Assembly (NCBI RefSeq): GCF_017873625.1
Contig: NZ_JAGGKL010000010.1
Coordinates: 1-15,000 of the forward strand
Direction of reading: 5' to 3'
Origin: Methanobacterium petrolearium
Lineage (GTDB): Archaea > Methanobacteriota > Methanobacteria > Methanobacteriales > Methanobacteriaceae
Length of the DNA stretch: 15,000 nucleotides
The stretch's first letter is position 1. Each line of letters opens with the position of its first letter. The translations under genes were made by a program, and so were the position numbers. Under the pieces are notes generated by a model. The model was not told where the DNA came from. It saw only the letters and a list, made by a program, of their open reading frames with translations, and searched no databases. Shown one piece after another: positions 6,843 to 14,446 of the stretch.

Positions 6843-8234
6843 ATGTTATCTGAAAAGAGAGATCTGGGGAAGATGAAAAAATCTGAGAGGGAGTATACTA
6901 CCACCTACGGAAGCCGATACTTCAGTGAAAGCATCCCAAAATATGAGATCCCTGAAGAGGGCATGCCTGCAAAAGCCGCATATCAACTCATAAATGAAGA
7001 ATTGAATTTGGATGGGAATCCAGTTTTAAATCTGGCCAGTTTTGTAACAACTTGGATGGAGCCCGAAGCAGACCAGCTAATCATGGGCAGTGTGGGTAAA
7101 AACTATGTGGATAACGATGAATACCCTCAAACTTCCAAAATCCAGGATAGGGTGGTTAACATGCTCGCACGGTTGTTTAATGCTCCTCAGGACTGCAAGT
7201 GTGTGGGAACAGCAACCATAGGATCATCAGAGGCTATTATGCTTGGACTTTTAGCCCATAAATGGACCTGGAGGAAACGTAGGGAGAAGGAAGGTAAGCC
7301 AACTGACAAACCTAACATTGTGATGGGGGCAGATGTGCACACGGTATGGGAGAAGTTTGCCAAATATTTTGATGTAGAATTAAAGCTCATTCCACTAAAA
7401 GATGATGTTTATACCATAAGTGCAGAGGATGTGGCTCAAGAAATTGATGAAAACACCATAGCCGTGGGTGCAGTGATTGGAACCACTTTCACCGGCCAAA
7501 TGGATCCTATTAAAGAAATAAATGACGTGTTAGTTGAAATAAAAAAATCTAAAGGCTGGGACATTCCCATGCATGTTGATGGTGCCAGTGGAGGGTTTGT
7601 AGCGCCATTCATCTTTCCGGATATGGAATGGGATTTCAGACTGGAACAGGTGAAATCCATCAATGCATCGGGACATAAATATGGTTTAGTATACCCTGGA
7701 GTAGGATGGGTGATCTTTAAAGACAAATCAGACTTACCTGATGATTTAATCTTTGACATTAACTATTTAGGTGGATTAATGCCAAATTACTCCCTTAACT
7801 TCTCCAAGGGGAGTAACACCATAATCGCCCAGTACTATAATCTCATCAGACTGGGTAAAAAGGGTTATGCTGACATAATGAAGAACATGTTCAAAAACAC
7901 ATTATATCTAGCCAATGAACTTAAAAAATCAGGCAAATTTGAACTTATAAATAAAAATATAATTATACCCTTGGTGGCAGTGACATTAAAAGATGCGGAT
8001 TACTCAGTATTCCAAGTATCCGACAAACTCAGGGAAAAAGGATGGATAGTACCTGCCTACACCCTTCCTAAGGATGCAGAGGATGTTGCAGTTTTGCGAA
8101 TAGTTGTTAAAGAGAATTTTGGCAGGGACTTGGTTGAAATGTTCTTAGCAGATTTAATGGAAGTCTGTGATAAACTGGAAAAAGAAGGAGTTAAAGATGT
8201 TAAAGACCATGAAAACCCAACACTCCTGTATTGA
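6843..8234 (+). CDS. gadB: Glutamate decarboxylase-type PLP enzyme
   Basis: A 463-residue group II PLP decarboxylase, nearly the length of E. coli GadB (466). Hallmarks numbered from the chosen ATG: F-V-T-T-W-M-E-P-E (67-75), D-E-Y-P-Q-T (92-97), H-V-D246-G-A-S-G-G-F where the Asp pairs with the cofactor ring, and S-G-H-K279 whose Lys forms the Schiff base. These match GadB (D243, K276) closely. It should convert L-glutamate to GABA and CO2, using a proton; its role in a methanogen is unclear (acid or osmotic stress, or another acidic substrate such as aspartate). No GadC antiporter is present. The C-terminus (ENPTLLY) lacks the His-containing tail of the acid-regulated bacterial enzymes. The ATG at 6843 has GAAGGA four bases ahead; an in-frame TTG at 6828 lies inside that ribosome region and is less likely. 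It is distinct from the shorter MfnA tyrosine/aspartate decarboxylase. Confidence 0.92.
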   Translation: MLSEKRDLGKMKKSEREYTTTYGSRYFSESIPKYEIPEEGMPAKAAYQLINEELNLDGNPVLNLASFVTTWMEPEADQLIMGSVGKNYVDNDEYPQTSKIQDRVVNMLARLFNAPQDCKCVGTATIGSSEAIMLGLLAHKWTWRKRREKEGKPTDKPNIVMGADVHTVWEKFAKYFDVELKLIPLKDDVYTISAEDVAQEIDENTIAVGAVIGTTFTGQMDPIKEINDVLVEIKKSKGWDIPMHVDGASGGFVAPFIFPDMEWDFRLEQVKSINASGHKYGLVYPGVGWVIFKDKSDLPDDLIFDINYLGGLMPNYSLNFSKGSNTIIAQYYNLIRLGKKGYADIMKNMFKNTLYLANELKKSGKFELINKNIIIPLVAVTLKDADYSVFQVSDKLREKGWIVPAYTLPKDAEDVAVLRIVVKENFGRDLVEMFLADLMEVCDKLEKEGVKDVKDHENPTLLY

Positions 8235-8300
8235 GGGGCACTGTAAATTGAAACCATTGGGATTCATTTAGGATATAGAAGATTTAGGATTATAGAACTA

Positions 8301-8341
8301 TTTTCCAATTTTTATTTTACTTTCTCTTTTCCAATTTTTTT
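8301..8341 (+). terminator. T-rich terminator after the decarboxylase gene, with a repeated unit
   Basis: The 13-base unit TTTTCCAATTTTT occurs at 8301-8313 and again at 8327-8339, giving several T-runs 65-110 bases past the stop. An opposite copy of the core (ATTGGAA) lies at about 8364-8370. The stretch separates two convergent genes and is most simply a terminator. Confidence 0.45.
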
Positions 8342-8386
8342 TGGTTACAAAATTATTTAAAATATTGGAATGGGAAAATAATTATT

Positions 8387-11038
8387 TCATATTCTCTCTT
8401 TATAAGTTAATTCCTTAAAAAGTATGGTATATTTTGTTCCAGGAGTTTTATCTATTTTAAGAGTACCTTCAATCTGTTTTACTAAATTATTCACCAATCG
8501 CAGGCCAAGAGTTTCTGTATTTTCTGGCTGGATATGTGAGGGTAACCCCACTCCATTATCCAATACATGCAGTTTAAAATGATCGTTTATCTGGTTAAGC
8601 TCTATTTTGATCATTTTTTTGATATTCCTTTCAGATTCTGGGAATGCATATTTCAAACTGTTGGTTACCAGTTCGTTAATGATAAGACCACAGGGTATGG
8701 CAGTGTCAATATTCATTTTCACACCCTTAACTTCAAGAATATTTTCAATTGTACCCTCCTGCACACCGTAAGTGTAAAATAGATAGGATGTGAGTTTTTC
8801 AATGTAATCTTTAAAATCGATCCGGGTAAGACTGGGTGATTGGTAGAGGGTTTCATGTATCATGGCCATGGATCGCACCCGTCCTTGACTTTCTTTTAAA
8901 ACATCCTGTGTTTCTGGTTCATCCACATGCTGACTTTGCAAGTTCAGAAGGCTGGAAATTATCTGCATGTTATTTTTAACCCGGTGGTGAATCTCTCTTA
9001 AAAGAACTTTTTTTTCCTTCAATGATTCTTTGATTGTTTTTTCCACGATTGAACGTTGTAATGCTATGGATGCCTGATATGCAATTGTTTCTATGGTTTT
9101 TTTATGTTCCAAGTGGCTGTCATTAATAAGTACGATTGTTAAAGCCCCGAAATTTTCACCATCCCCTGAAAAACCAACAGTATAAACTTTTCCAATATGT
9201 AATAGTTTTTCCAGGGTCTTACAAATGGGTAGTGGGATTTTTTGGTTCGTTAAATTATAAATACCATTTTTTGCTTCGGTTAATGTACCTGTCCGGTTTA
9301 TCTTGAGATCTTCTTCATTCATCTCATCCAGGGGGAACTTCATTTTGTATAGATCTATTTTTAGAATACTTTCTAATTTTTCCAGGTATTTTTCCAGGCC
9401 AAAAGATTCTATTATATGAATATTATTCCCATCATGTTCTAATTTGCTGATAATTACATAAGAATCAGGTAGAAGTTTTTTCACAGATCTTCCAATAATT
9501 GAATAGATATTGTTGGTGTTAGTCTCTTTTACGAGTTGCATTACCACTTGATTGATTATTTCTTTCTCATGAATGGATTTTTCAAGATTTTGCTCAGCAT
9601 TTTCCCTTTCAGTGATGAAACGGGCTTGCTGAACATTTTGATAGGCCATGGCGGATAATTGGTTGGCAAAAGCAAAAAGGGAGCGAGCAATATGTTCAAG
9701 ATGGGATTTGGACATAACTGGAACTTCACGGAATGCTTCAATGTATTCTTCTTCATCTACCCCTATTTCACGGGCATAATCTCTCATCTCATCCTCGTTT
9801 TGTGCTTCATTACGGACTTGGCCGATCAACCAATTGGCGATATGTTTACCTCCAACAGTGATACTGGCACCGGCATCCCATAATCCACTGCTAAGGCATG
9901 GTCTGATTATGGGTCCTTCTGGATGGTGTTTACCGATGATGGCGTCGGATTTAAAGCAGTTGGCACGACCTATCTCTGTTTTTCTTATGATATCCTTGCA
10001 TAAACGATGAAATTTACTTGGTTGGGTGATTGGTGTGCCATCGGGTTGGGTGATGATGGAAGCCACACCTGTAGCTTCTGCAAAGAGATCCTGTATCTCC
10101 TGGATTTCTTTTAGATTAAAAAGTTCATGGAAACCTATTTCTTCCCCATTATCCAGGGGTCTGCTGAGAGCAACAATCCTTTTTTCCAATGCTTCTTCTA
10201 TTTGTTTACGTTGGGTAACGTCACGGGTAACATAGCCTATCCTGTATCCTTTGTTGGTTCTTATGGGAAATGCCAGTTGTTCTACGTATCTAAGTTTTCC
10301 ATCTGGTGTCATAATTTCAGTTTTGTGGATTTTACCTAGAAATGGGGCTTTCCCGGTTTTCAAAGCTTCAAACTGGAGTTTTTTGATACGTTCTAAGCGT
10401 TGAGGGGTGTGGCGTTCTGATGGTGCCAGATCATATTTAACCTGCCAATATGCTTTACCAATCACATCATCTCTTTTAATACCAGTAATCAGTTCATTCC
10501 CTTTATTCCATTCAATTATATGTCCCTGTTCATCTAACAGGATGATGCCATCTAATGATTGCTGGATGAAAGTGCGAAATTTTTCTTCACTCTCTCGGAG
10601 TGCTTTTTTAGTCTTTTTGTTTGTAAAATCATCCTCTAAATTTTCATTATCCTCTTCATTTTCAGTTTTCCGTTTGTAAAGTGCCATGTTAATGGTAAAT
10701 TTTAATTCATTAATATTATGGGGCTTATCATAATGTTTAAGGATATAACCATAAGGTGCACTTTTTAAAACATCTTTTAAAGTAGGATAATCAGGACTTT
10801 CAGTTAAATTGATTACTGGAATAATGGGAATATCTGACTTAAAATTTTTAGAAGTAATTTCACCCAGTGTAATGCCCGGATTGTCAAATTCAATATTTTT
10901 TAAAAAAAGATCATTTTTTGCATTTTTAGATGTTTTATCATTTGATTCTATGCAGAATACTTCATGACCTATAGATTGAAGGATAGGTATCAATTCAATG
11001 GTCTCATCATTGCTAATATCTACTAAAATTCTGGCCAA
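8387..11038 (-). CDS. Sensor histidine kinase: pseudoreceiver-PAS-PocR-GAF-HisKA_2-HATPase
   Basis: An 883-residue soluble kinase without membrane segments. Residues 1-120 are receiver-like (ends PYGYILKHYDKP, K101 kept, T79 kept) but the phosphorylation site is N48 in DLFLKNI, so it should not accept phosphate normally. A PAS domain follows (about 145-285), then PocR (about 300-465) with C347, C361 and C381, then a GAF-like domain (about 485-660). The catalytic part has R-E-I-H684-H-R-V-K-N-N (HisKA_2 phospho-His), the N-box I-N-E-L-V-T-N (787-793), D827-N-G-V-G and the G-box T-L-G-L-R. PocR domains sense small molecules such as propanediol; the ligand here is unknown. Start is TTG, supported by GAGGGGG at 11043-11049, five bases ahead. 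No response regulator gene is nearby, so it is an orphan kinase. Confidence 0.93.
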   Translation of the reverse strand: MARILVDISNDETIELIPILQSIGHEVFCIESNDKTSKNAKNDLFLKNIEFDNPGITLGEITSKNFKSDIPIIPVINLTESPDYPTLKDVLKSAPYGYILKHYDKPHNINELKFTINMALYKRKTENEEDNENLEDDFTNKKTKKALRESEEKFRTFIQQSLDGIILLDEQGHIIEWNKGNELITGIKRDDVIGKAYWQVKYDLAPSERHTPQRLERIKKLQFEALKTGKAPFLGKIHKTEIMTPDGKLRYVEQLAFPIRTNKGYRIGYVTRDVTQRKQIEEALEKRIVALSRPLDNGEEIGFHELFNLKEIQEIQDLFAEATGVASIITQPDGTPITQPSKFHRLCKDIIRKTEIGRANCFKSDAIIGKHHPEGPIIRPCLSSGLWDAGASITVGGKHIANWLIGQVRNEAQNEDEMRDYAREIGVDEEEYIEAFREVPVMSKSHLEHIARSLFAFANQLSAMAYQNVQQARFITERENAEQNLEKSIHEKEIINQVVMQLVKETNTNNIYSIIGRSVKKLLPDSYVIISKLEHDGNNIHIIESFGLEKYLEKLESILKIDLYKMKFPLDEMNEEDLKINRTGTLTEAKNGIYNLTNQKIPLPICKTLEKLLHIGKVYTVGFSGDGENFGALTIVLINDSHLEHKKTIETIAYQASIALQRSIVEKTIKESLKEKKVLLREIHHRVKNNMQIISSLLNLQSQHVDEPETQDVLKESQGRVRSMAMIHETLYQSPSLTRIDFKDYIEKLTSYLFYTYGVQEGTIENILEVKGVKMNIDTAIPCGLIINELVTNSLKYAFPESERNIKKMIKIELNQINDHFKLHVLDNGVGLPSHIQPENTETLGLRLVNNLVKQIEGTLKIDKTPGTKYTILFKELTYKERI

Positions 11039-11067
11039 TATTCCCCCTCACAACAGGCAAAAATTTT

Positions 11068-11080
11068 ATTTATAATATTA
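11068..11080 (-). promoter_or_regulatory. Possible TATA box of the sensor kinase gene
   Basis: The - strand reads TAATATTATAAAT, centred about 36 bases ahead of the TTG start. Spacing gives a leader of about ten bases, just enough for the GAGGGGG site. The surrounding sequence is so AT-rich that the call is weak. Confidence 0.35.
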
Positions 11081-11311
11081 TTCTACATATCGTTTTTATT
11101 TTTTTTATATTAATATTTTTCTAATTATTATTAGATTTTAAATTATTTTAACCTATCATTTTGTAATTCAGAAGGTTATTACTAAATTCTTCTGATTTGG
11201 TGATGGTTAATCTCTTTTTTTGGATTTCTTCAAGCTCCATGATATTTTCAAAAAATTAGCTGTTGGTCTCATTTTATCAGAATATATAACCATTATCAAA
11301 CAGGATATGTT

Positions 11312-11443
11312 TTATATGAGGTTTTTGTATGGGTTTTCAAGACTAACAATAAATTTACCAATATATGGTTCATCCACTCCGATCCGGTCATAATTTGGTT
11401 CTTTAGTGTCATAATTAAAAATAATGGAAACTATGTGATTAAT
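11312..11443 (-). pseudogene. Possible decayed coding fragment, origin unknown
   Basis: This - strand stretch of 43 codons between two in-frame stops has no ATG, GTG or TTG start but reads like soluble protein, for example NYDTKEPNYDR and IGVDEPYIGKFIVSLENP. It could be the tail of a decayed gene whose upstream part is lost. An open stretch of this length is not rare in AT-rich DNA, so confidence is low and no family is proposed. Confidence 0.22.
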
Positions 11444-11595
11444 TTAGTCGAATTTACTGAAAAAAACTAGTTATTTTTCTTAATCAGGAGAATTAAAACT
11501 CAGATACAGCCTATTTTTTTATCTGGATTATGTTTTGGGTTTTTAATATTGTTAAAATAGTAATTGCATGATCAATCCACTTAAAACATTCCTTT

Positions 11596-12687
11596 TTAAT
11601 GGTTTTTTAAGAGATTAGTGGCGGATCTTGTCACATCCGAAAAGTTAACATCCGCTTCCCATCTTGCTTTACATTCACATTCTGTTTCTGGAGGGATAGT
11701 CTGGTTGATATTGGAGGCAATAATAGCATCTTTCAATTTTGAATTACATTTTTTACAATTGTAGGGTCCTCTGCGTGTTCCAAAACCAGCAGTATCCATT
11801 ATCACCGGAATTTTAACTGAACTCCTCACCCTATGAATTATTTCCAGAGTAGTCCAGATCCAGGGGGGCTGATAAGAACCCCGTCTCCATAAAATCTCCA
11901 TTAAAGTCCCTTTATGGATGGTAGATGGGCAGAAAGAAATCCTGCCAACTCCAACTTCCTCCGCATATTCTGCCGATTTAACTGCATCGTCAATTGCCTC
12001 CCTTTCTGAGGTTAAAACAGGTTTCACCAGTAAATACGCCTTCGACTGGATTTTAAAATCAGATTTCATTTTTTTAATGGTGGCCACAGCTTTTTCGAAG
12101 TCTTTTCGTGTGAATCCTTTATTTATTCTGTTAAGGCGGATGTTATCATCTGCACTTTCCAGTCCCATGGCTACTTCAAATATTTTATCGGGAATCAATG
12201 AACAACAACTCTTTAAAACTTCTTCATTAACGTATTCTGGTCGGGATTCAACTATAACTTCTTCAATATCGGAATATTCAGTAAGGATCTTGAAAATTTC
12301 TTTCTGAGCCTCTTCAGATACTTCTTCTCTGTTAAGGAAACTACCGGAAACAAAGATCTTAATGGCAGTTGGTCCATCAATGGCTTGTTTTTTAATCTGT
12401 CTTTCAAACTCGTTTTTGAAGATCTCCACCAGTTCTTCTGTTGAAACTTCTTGAAGTGGGGAGTCAGCAATGTAACTGCACATACTGCAACCCCCTGAAC
12501 CGGAAAGTGCCCAGGCACATCCTGGAGTGGGCAGGACAATGAAAATAGTTTTTCCAGGTCCAGAGTACAACAGGTCTTCTCCAGACCAACTGGCAGCCAG
12601 TTGGCTGGGAGGTCTTGCATCTAACTTTTTAAGGGCTTTTTTTCTGATTTCTGGTAGCAGGTTTTCAAGGGGTTGCTGATTGTTCAT
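11596..12687 (-). CDS. Archaeosine biosynthesis radical SAM enzyme RaSEA
   Basis: A 363-residue radical SAM protein of the Elp3-like type. Three cysteines that bind the 4Fe-4S cluster are C57, C67 and C70 (CX9CX2C in the run P-T-P-G-C...G-C-S-M-C-S-Y). The C-terminus carries C311-K-K-C314 and C337-E-C339, a probable zinc site. Length, the 'PTPGCAWA' start and the 'AYLLVKPVLTSEREAIDD' segment fit RaSEA (TIGR01210 family), which completes archaeosine formation at position 15 of archaeal tRNAs by acting on the lysine adduct made by ArcS. ArcS is not in the window. There is no ribosome site, and a TATA box lies 28 bases ahead of the ATG, so the mRNA is probably leaderless. A decayed second copy lies at 13681-13812. 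Confidence 0.9.
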   Translation of the reverse strand: MNNQQPLENLLPEIRKKALKKLDARPPSQLAASWSGEDLLYSGPGKTIFIVLPTPGCAWALSGSGGCSMCSYIADSPLQEVSTEELVEIFKNEFERQIKKQAIDGPTAIKIFVSGSFLNREEVSEEAQKEIFKILTEYSDIEEVIVESRPEYVNEEVLKSCCSLIPDKIFEVAMGLESADDNIRLNRINKGFTRKDFEKAVATIKKMKSDFKIQSKAYLLVKPVLTSEREAIDDAVKSAEYAEEVGVGRISFCPSTIHKGTLMEILWRRGSYQPPWIWTTLEIIHRVRSSVKIPVIMDTAGFGTRRGPYNCKKCNSKLKDAIIASNINQTIPPETECECKARWEADVNFSDVTRSATNLLKNH

Positions 12688-12708
12688 GTGGTTAAAGTTA
12701 TAGAATCC

Positions 12709-12721
12709 GATTAATATATTC
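12709..12721. promoter_or_regulatory. TATA box in the RaSEA/SPL divergent promoter
   Basis: GATTAATATATTC reads as GAATATATTAATC on the other strand, so it is a near-symmetric TATA element usable both ways. Its centre is 28 bases from the RaSEA ATG, which predicts a leaderless RaSEA mRNA. In the + direction it would give a start near 12742 and a leader of about 45 bases for the SPL-family gene. This is the only good TATA in the 100-base gap. Confidence 0.55.
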
Positions 12722-12764
12722 TTGTAGTAAGAGTTTCGTGAATGGAATCTGTTTTCTACATTTA

Positions 12765-12796
12765 AGGTGAGAGAAGTTCAAAGATAGGTGAGAGAA
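12765..12796 (+). repeat. Duplicated AGGTGAGAGAA at the start of the SPL-family gene
   Basis: AGGTGAGAGAA occurs at 12765-12775 and 12786-12796, exactly 21 bases apart. The second copy contains the GTG start. The first contains another GTG that opens a 6-codon frame (VREVQR) ending in TAG immediately before the real GTG. The arrangement looks like a small tandem duplication of the initiation region and could allow coupled translation. Confidence 0.5.
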
Positions 12797-13684
12797 CTGG
12801 TAAGAAAAATAAAGGTCAAGTCAGTTTTAAACAAGCAGAAGTATGTTGATGATTGGTTTTTGTCAGGTTACTCAATCAATCCCTACTCTGGATGTTCTTT
12901 TAACTGTGTTTACTGTTACACTCGGGGAAGTAAGTATGGTGAGCATCAGGTTCCCGGTCTGGCAGTTAAAATAAATGCATCAGAGGTGCTGTTGAAGCAG
13001 CTAAAAAACAGGGCTCGTAAGAAGGAATATGGTTTCATAGCTTTTGGATCAGCTACTGATCCATATTTACCCGTGGAAAAGGATTTGAAAATAACCAGGG
13101 AACTTTTGATGATCATTTTAAGGTTTCACTTCCCAGTTCACCTGCTTACACGTTCACCACTGGTACTGAGGGATCTGGATATACTTAAAAAAATTGGTGA
13201 AAAAGCTATTATACCACGGGAACTTGAAGGAAAAACAGATACAGGGGTGGTAATCTCATTTTCTTTCTCTACTACTGATGAAGATCTTGCCAGAATATTT
13301 GAACCAGGTGCTCCTTCTCCACATGAGCGATTGGAAACCATGAAAAAATGTAAAGAAGAAGGTTTTAGAGTGGGAGCAATATGCATGCCTCTTTTACCTT
13401 TCCTTTCAGATTCTGAAGAACGTTTAGATGAGATGATCAGGAAAACAAAGGAATATGGTGCTGATTTTATCATGGCCAGTGGCCTGACACTTTTTGGTGA
13501 AGGACCCCAGGACTGCAAAACTCGTTACTATAAAGTTTTAGCAGAACATTTCCCAGAACTTGTAACGAAGACAAGGGCTATTTTTGGTAGTTCATTTGCC
13601 CCTTCACGTAAATATCAACAGGAACTTCATCAGAGGGTAGTTCGAATAAGCAGAAAGCATCAAATAAGGAATAAAGTCTATTAA
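12788..13684 (+). CDS. SPL-family radical SAM protein
   Basis: A 298-residue radical SAM protein. The cluster motif is G-C36-S-F-N-C40-V-Y-C43-Y (CX3CX2C), preceded by S-I-N-P-Y-S. The motif G-S-A-T-D-P-Y-L-P-V-E-K (88-99) and F-E-P-G-A-P-S-P-H-E-R-L (171-182) mark the spore photoproduct lyase-like group of stand-alone proteins widespread in archaea and bacteria. Most have no proven substrate; true SPL repairs UV-linked thymines, but this protein is smaller and a repair role is not shown. Start is GTG directly after an in-frame TAG, so nothing earlier is possible. It is divergent from RaSEA and shares its promoter region; a functional link between the two is inference only. Confidence 0.9.
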   Translation: MRELVRKIKVKSVLNKQKYVDDWFLSGYSINPYSGCSFNCVYCYTRGSKYGEHQVPGLAVKINASEVLLKQLKNRARKKEYGFIAFGSATDPYLPVEKDLKITRELLMIILRFHFPVHLLTRSPLVLRDLDILKKIGEKAIIPRELEGKTDTGVVISFSFSTTDEDLARIFEPGAPSPHERLETMKKCKEEGFRVGAICMPLLPFLSDSEERLDEMIRKTKEYGADFIMASGLTLFGEGPQDCKTRYYKVLAEHFPELVTKTRAIFGSSFAPSRKYQQELHQRVVRISRKHQIRNKVY

Positions 13685-13812
13685 TATCTTTTATCAACAC
13701 TAACTTTTTCGGCATATTCAGTCGAAGCAATCGTGTCTTCAATGGCCTCTTTTTCAGAAGTTAAAATTGGTTTCACGAAAAGATAAACATTAGACGTGGT
13801 TTTATAATTTTA
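13681..13812 (-). pseudogene. Relic of a second RaSEA gene
   Basis: Read on the - strand, the stretch gives NYKTTSNVYLFVKP followed by ILTSEKEAIEDTIASTEYAE. This aligns without gaps to DFKIQSKAYLLVKP and VLTSEREAIDDAVKSAEYAE of the intact RaSEA (residues 211-244); I count 22 identities over 40 residues. At DNA level 13711-13776 matches 11962-12027 at 48 of 66 positions. The frame is bounded by TAA at 13810-13812 upstream and TAA at 13681-13683 downstream, with no cluster cysteines and no start. A weaker match with deletions may extend to about 13836. It overlaps the last bases of the SPL-family gene on the other strand. Confidence 0.75.
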
Positions 13813-13916
13813 TCCATTCGATTGATGGCGTTTTTCCTAATATCTTGCATTTAGTTTTGAATTTCTATAGAATATACTTTGTATAATTGATATAATTTTA
13901 AATGATTCTTGATATT

Positions 13917-13929
13917 GGTTAGGGTAACC
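13917..13929. repeat. Short inverted repeat
   Basis: GGTTA (13917-13921) and TAACC (13925-13929) flank GGG. It lies just ahead of the promoter of the small membrane protein gene. Possibly a regulatory half of that promoter, possibly chance. Confidence 0.25.
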
Positions 13930-13943
13930 GAAACATTTTTATT

Positions 13944-13965
13944 ATAGTTCGCTTATACGAACTAT
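13944..13965. promoter_or_regulatory. MarR-type operator, site 1 (membrane protein promoter)
   Basis: Perfect inverted repeat: arms ATAGTTCG (13944-13951) and CGAACTAT (13958-13965) around CTTATA. It overlaps the end of a TATA-like TTTTTATTATA (13937-13947) and ends nine bases before the ATG at 13975. A bound dimer there would block transcription. A related site lies at the MarR gene (14425-14446), matching at 15 of 22 positions. Confidence 0.7.
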
Positions 13966-13974
13966 TGTGATAAA

Positions 13975-14385
13975 ATGCAAACAAAAAATAAAATAATCCT
14001 TTTAAGAATAAGTTTTTGGACGGGTGCAATAATAGATGGAATTGTTGGAATTTCAATGTTGTTTCCTGGATTCTGGAGCACTTTTAATGGGCTGAATATA
14101 TTAGATTCAACACCAGTACTCAACTATGCTTTATGGGTTGGTGCTCCACTCATGTTAGGATGGACCATGCTGCTACTTTGGGCAGATAGAAAGCCCTTAG
14201 AACGAAAAGAAGTTTTAATTATTACAGTTTTCCCGGTGATTTTAGTATTAATGGCCAATAATTTATTTGCTTTGACTTCACAACTTATAAGTTTTGAGAA
14301 TATTATTCCTCAATTGGTAATTCAATCTTTACTGGTGCTGTTGTTCCTTTTCAGCTATTTTAATGCTAGAAATATCCATGACTGA
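13975..14385 (+). CDS. Small four-helix membrane protein of unknown function
   Basis: A 136-residue protein with four predicted membrane helices (about residues 8-31, 51-69, 80-102, 111-130) and short charged loops such as W-A-D-R-K-P-L-E-R-K between helices two and three. The motif 'ALWVGAPLMLGWTMLLLWADRKP' looks conserved, but I do not know a named family, and no transport or catalytic residues stand out. GTGAT (13967-13971) lies three bases before the ATG. It is the gene next to the MarR regulator, and an inverted-repeat operator shared with that regulator covers its promoter, so it is probably repressed by it. It may be induced by the ligand MarR senses (often an antimicrobial, phenolic or oxidant), which is inference. 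Confidence 0.85.
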   Translation: MQTKNKIILLRISFWTGAIIDGIVGISMLFPGFWSTFNGLNILDSTPVLNYALWVGAPLMLGWTMLLLWADRKPLERKEVLIITVFPVILVLMANNLFALTSQLISFENIIPQLVIQSLLVLLFLFSYFNARNIHD

Positions 14386-14424
14386 CAATTATTGATATTA
14401 AATTCAAATCATTAAATTTTTATT

Positions 14425-14446
14425 TTTGTTCGTGTAATCTAACTAT
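14425..14446. promoter_or_regulatory. MarR-type operator, site 2 (MarR promoter, autoregulation)
   Basis: The stretch reads TTTGTTCG, TGTAAT, CTAACTAT: a less symmetric copy of site 1, keeping GTTCG on the left and AACTAT on the right. The upstream TTTTTATTTTTG also resembles the TATA tract of site 1. It abuts the ATG at 14447, so binding would cover the transcription start. Confidence 0.6.

Larger units (their letters stand above)
11039..11595. other. Gene-poor, AT-rich 557-base stretch between the kinase and RaSEA genes
   Basis: No gene of ordinary length is present. The right end should carry the 3' untranslated end of RaSEA and the left end the kinase promoter. Two short - strand open stretches look slightly protein-like: one at 11312-11443 (no start codon) and one at 11148-11240 (30 codons beginning with ATG). 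No tRNA, strong hairpin or insertion sequence end was seen. Confidence 0.5.

Noticed and set aside
8301..8341. Repeated TTTTCCAATTTTT as a possible CRISPR-like or mobile repeat
   Set aside because: Only two short T-rich copies in a convergent gap; a terminator explains it.
12252..12620. Open - frame of 122 codons inside RaSEA
   Set aside because: Out-of-frame shadow of a gene with clear radical SAM motifs; no motif or ribosome site of its own.
13138..13518. Open - frame of 126 codons inside the SPL-family gene
   Set aside because: Ser-rich antisense shadow; the + strand encodes conserved family motifs throughout.
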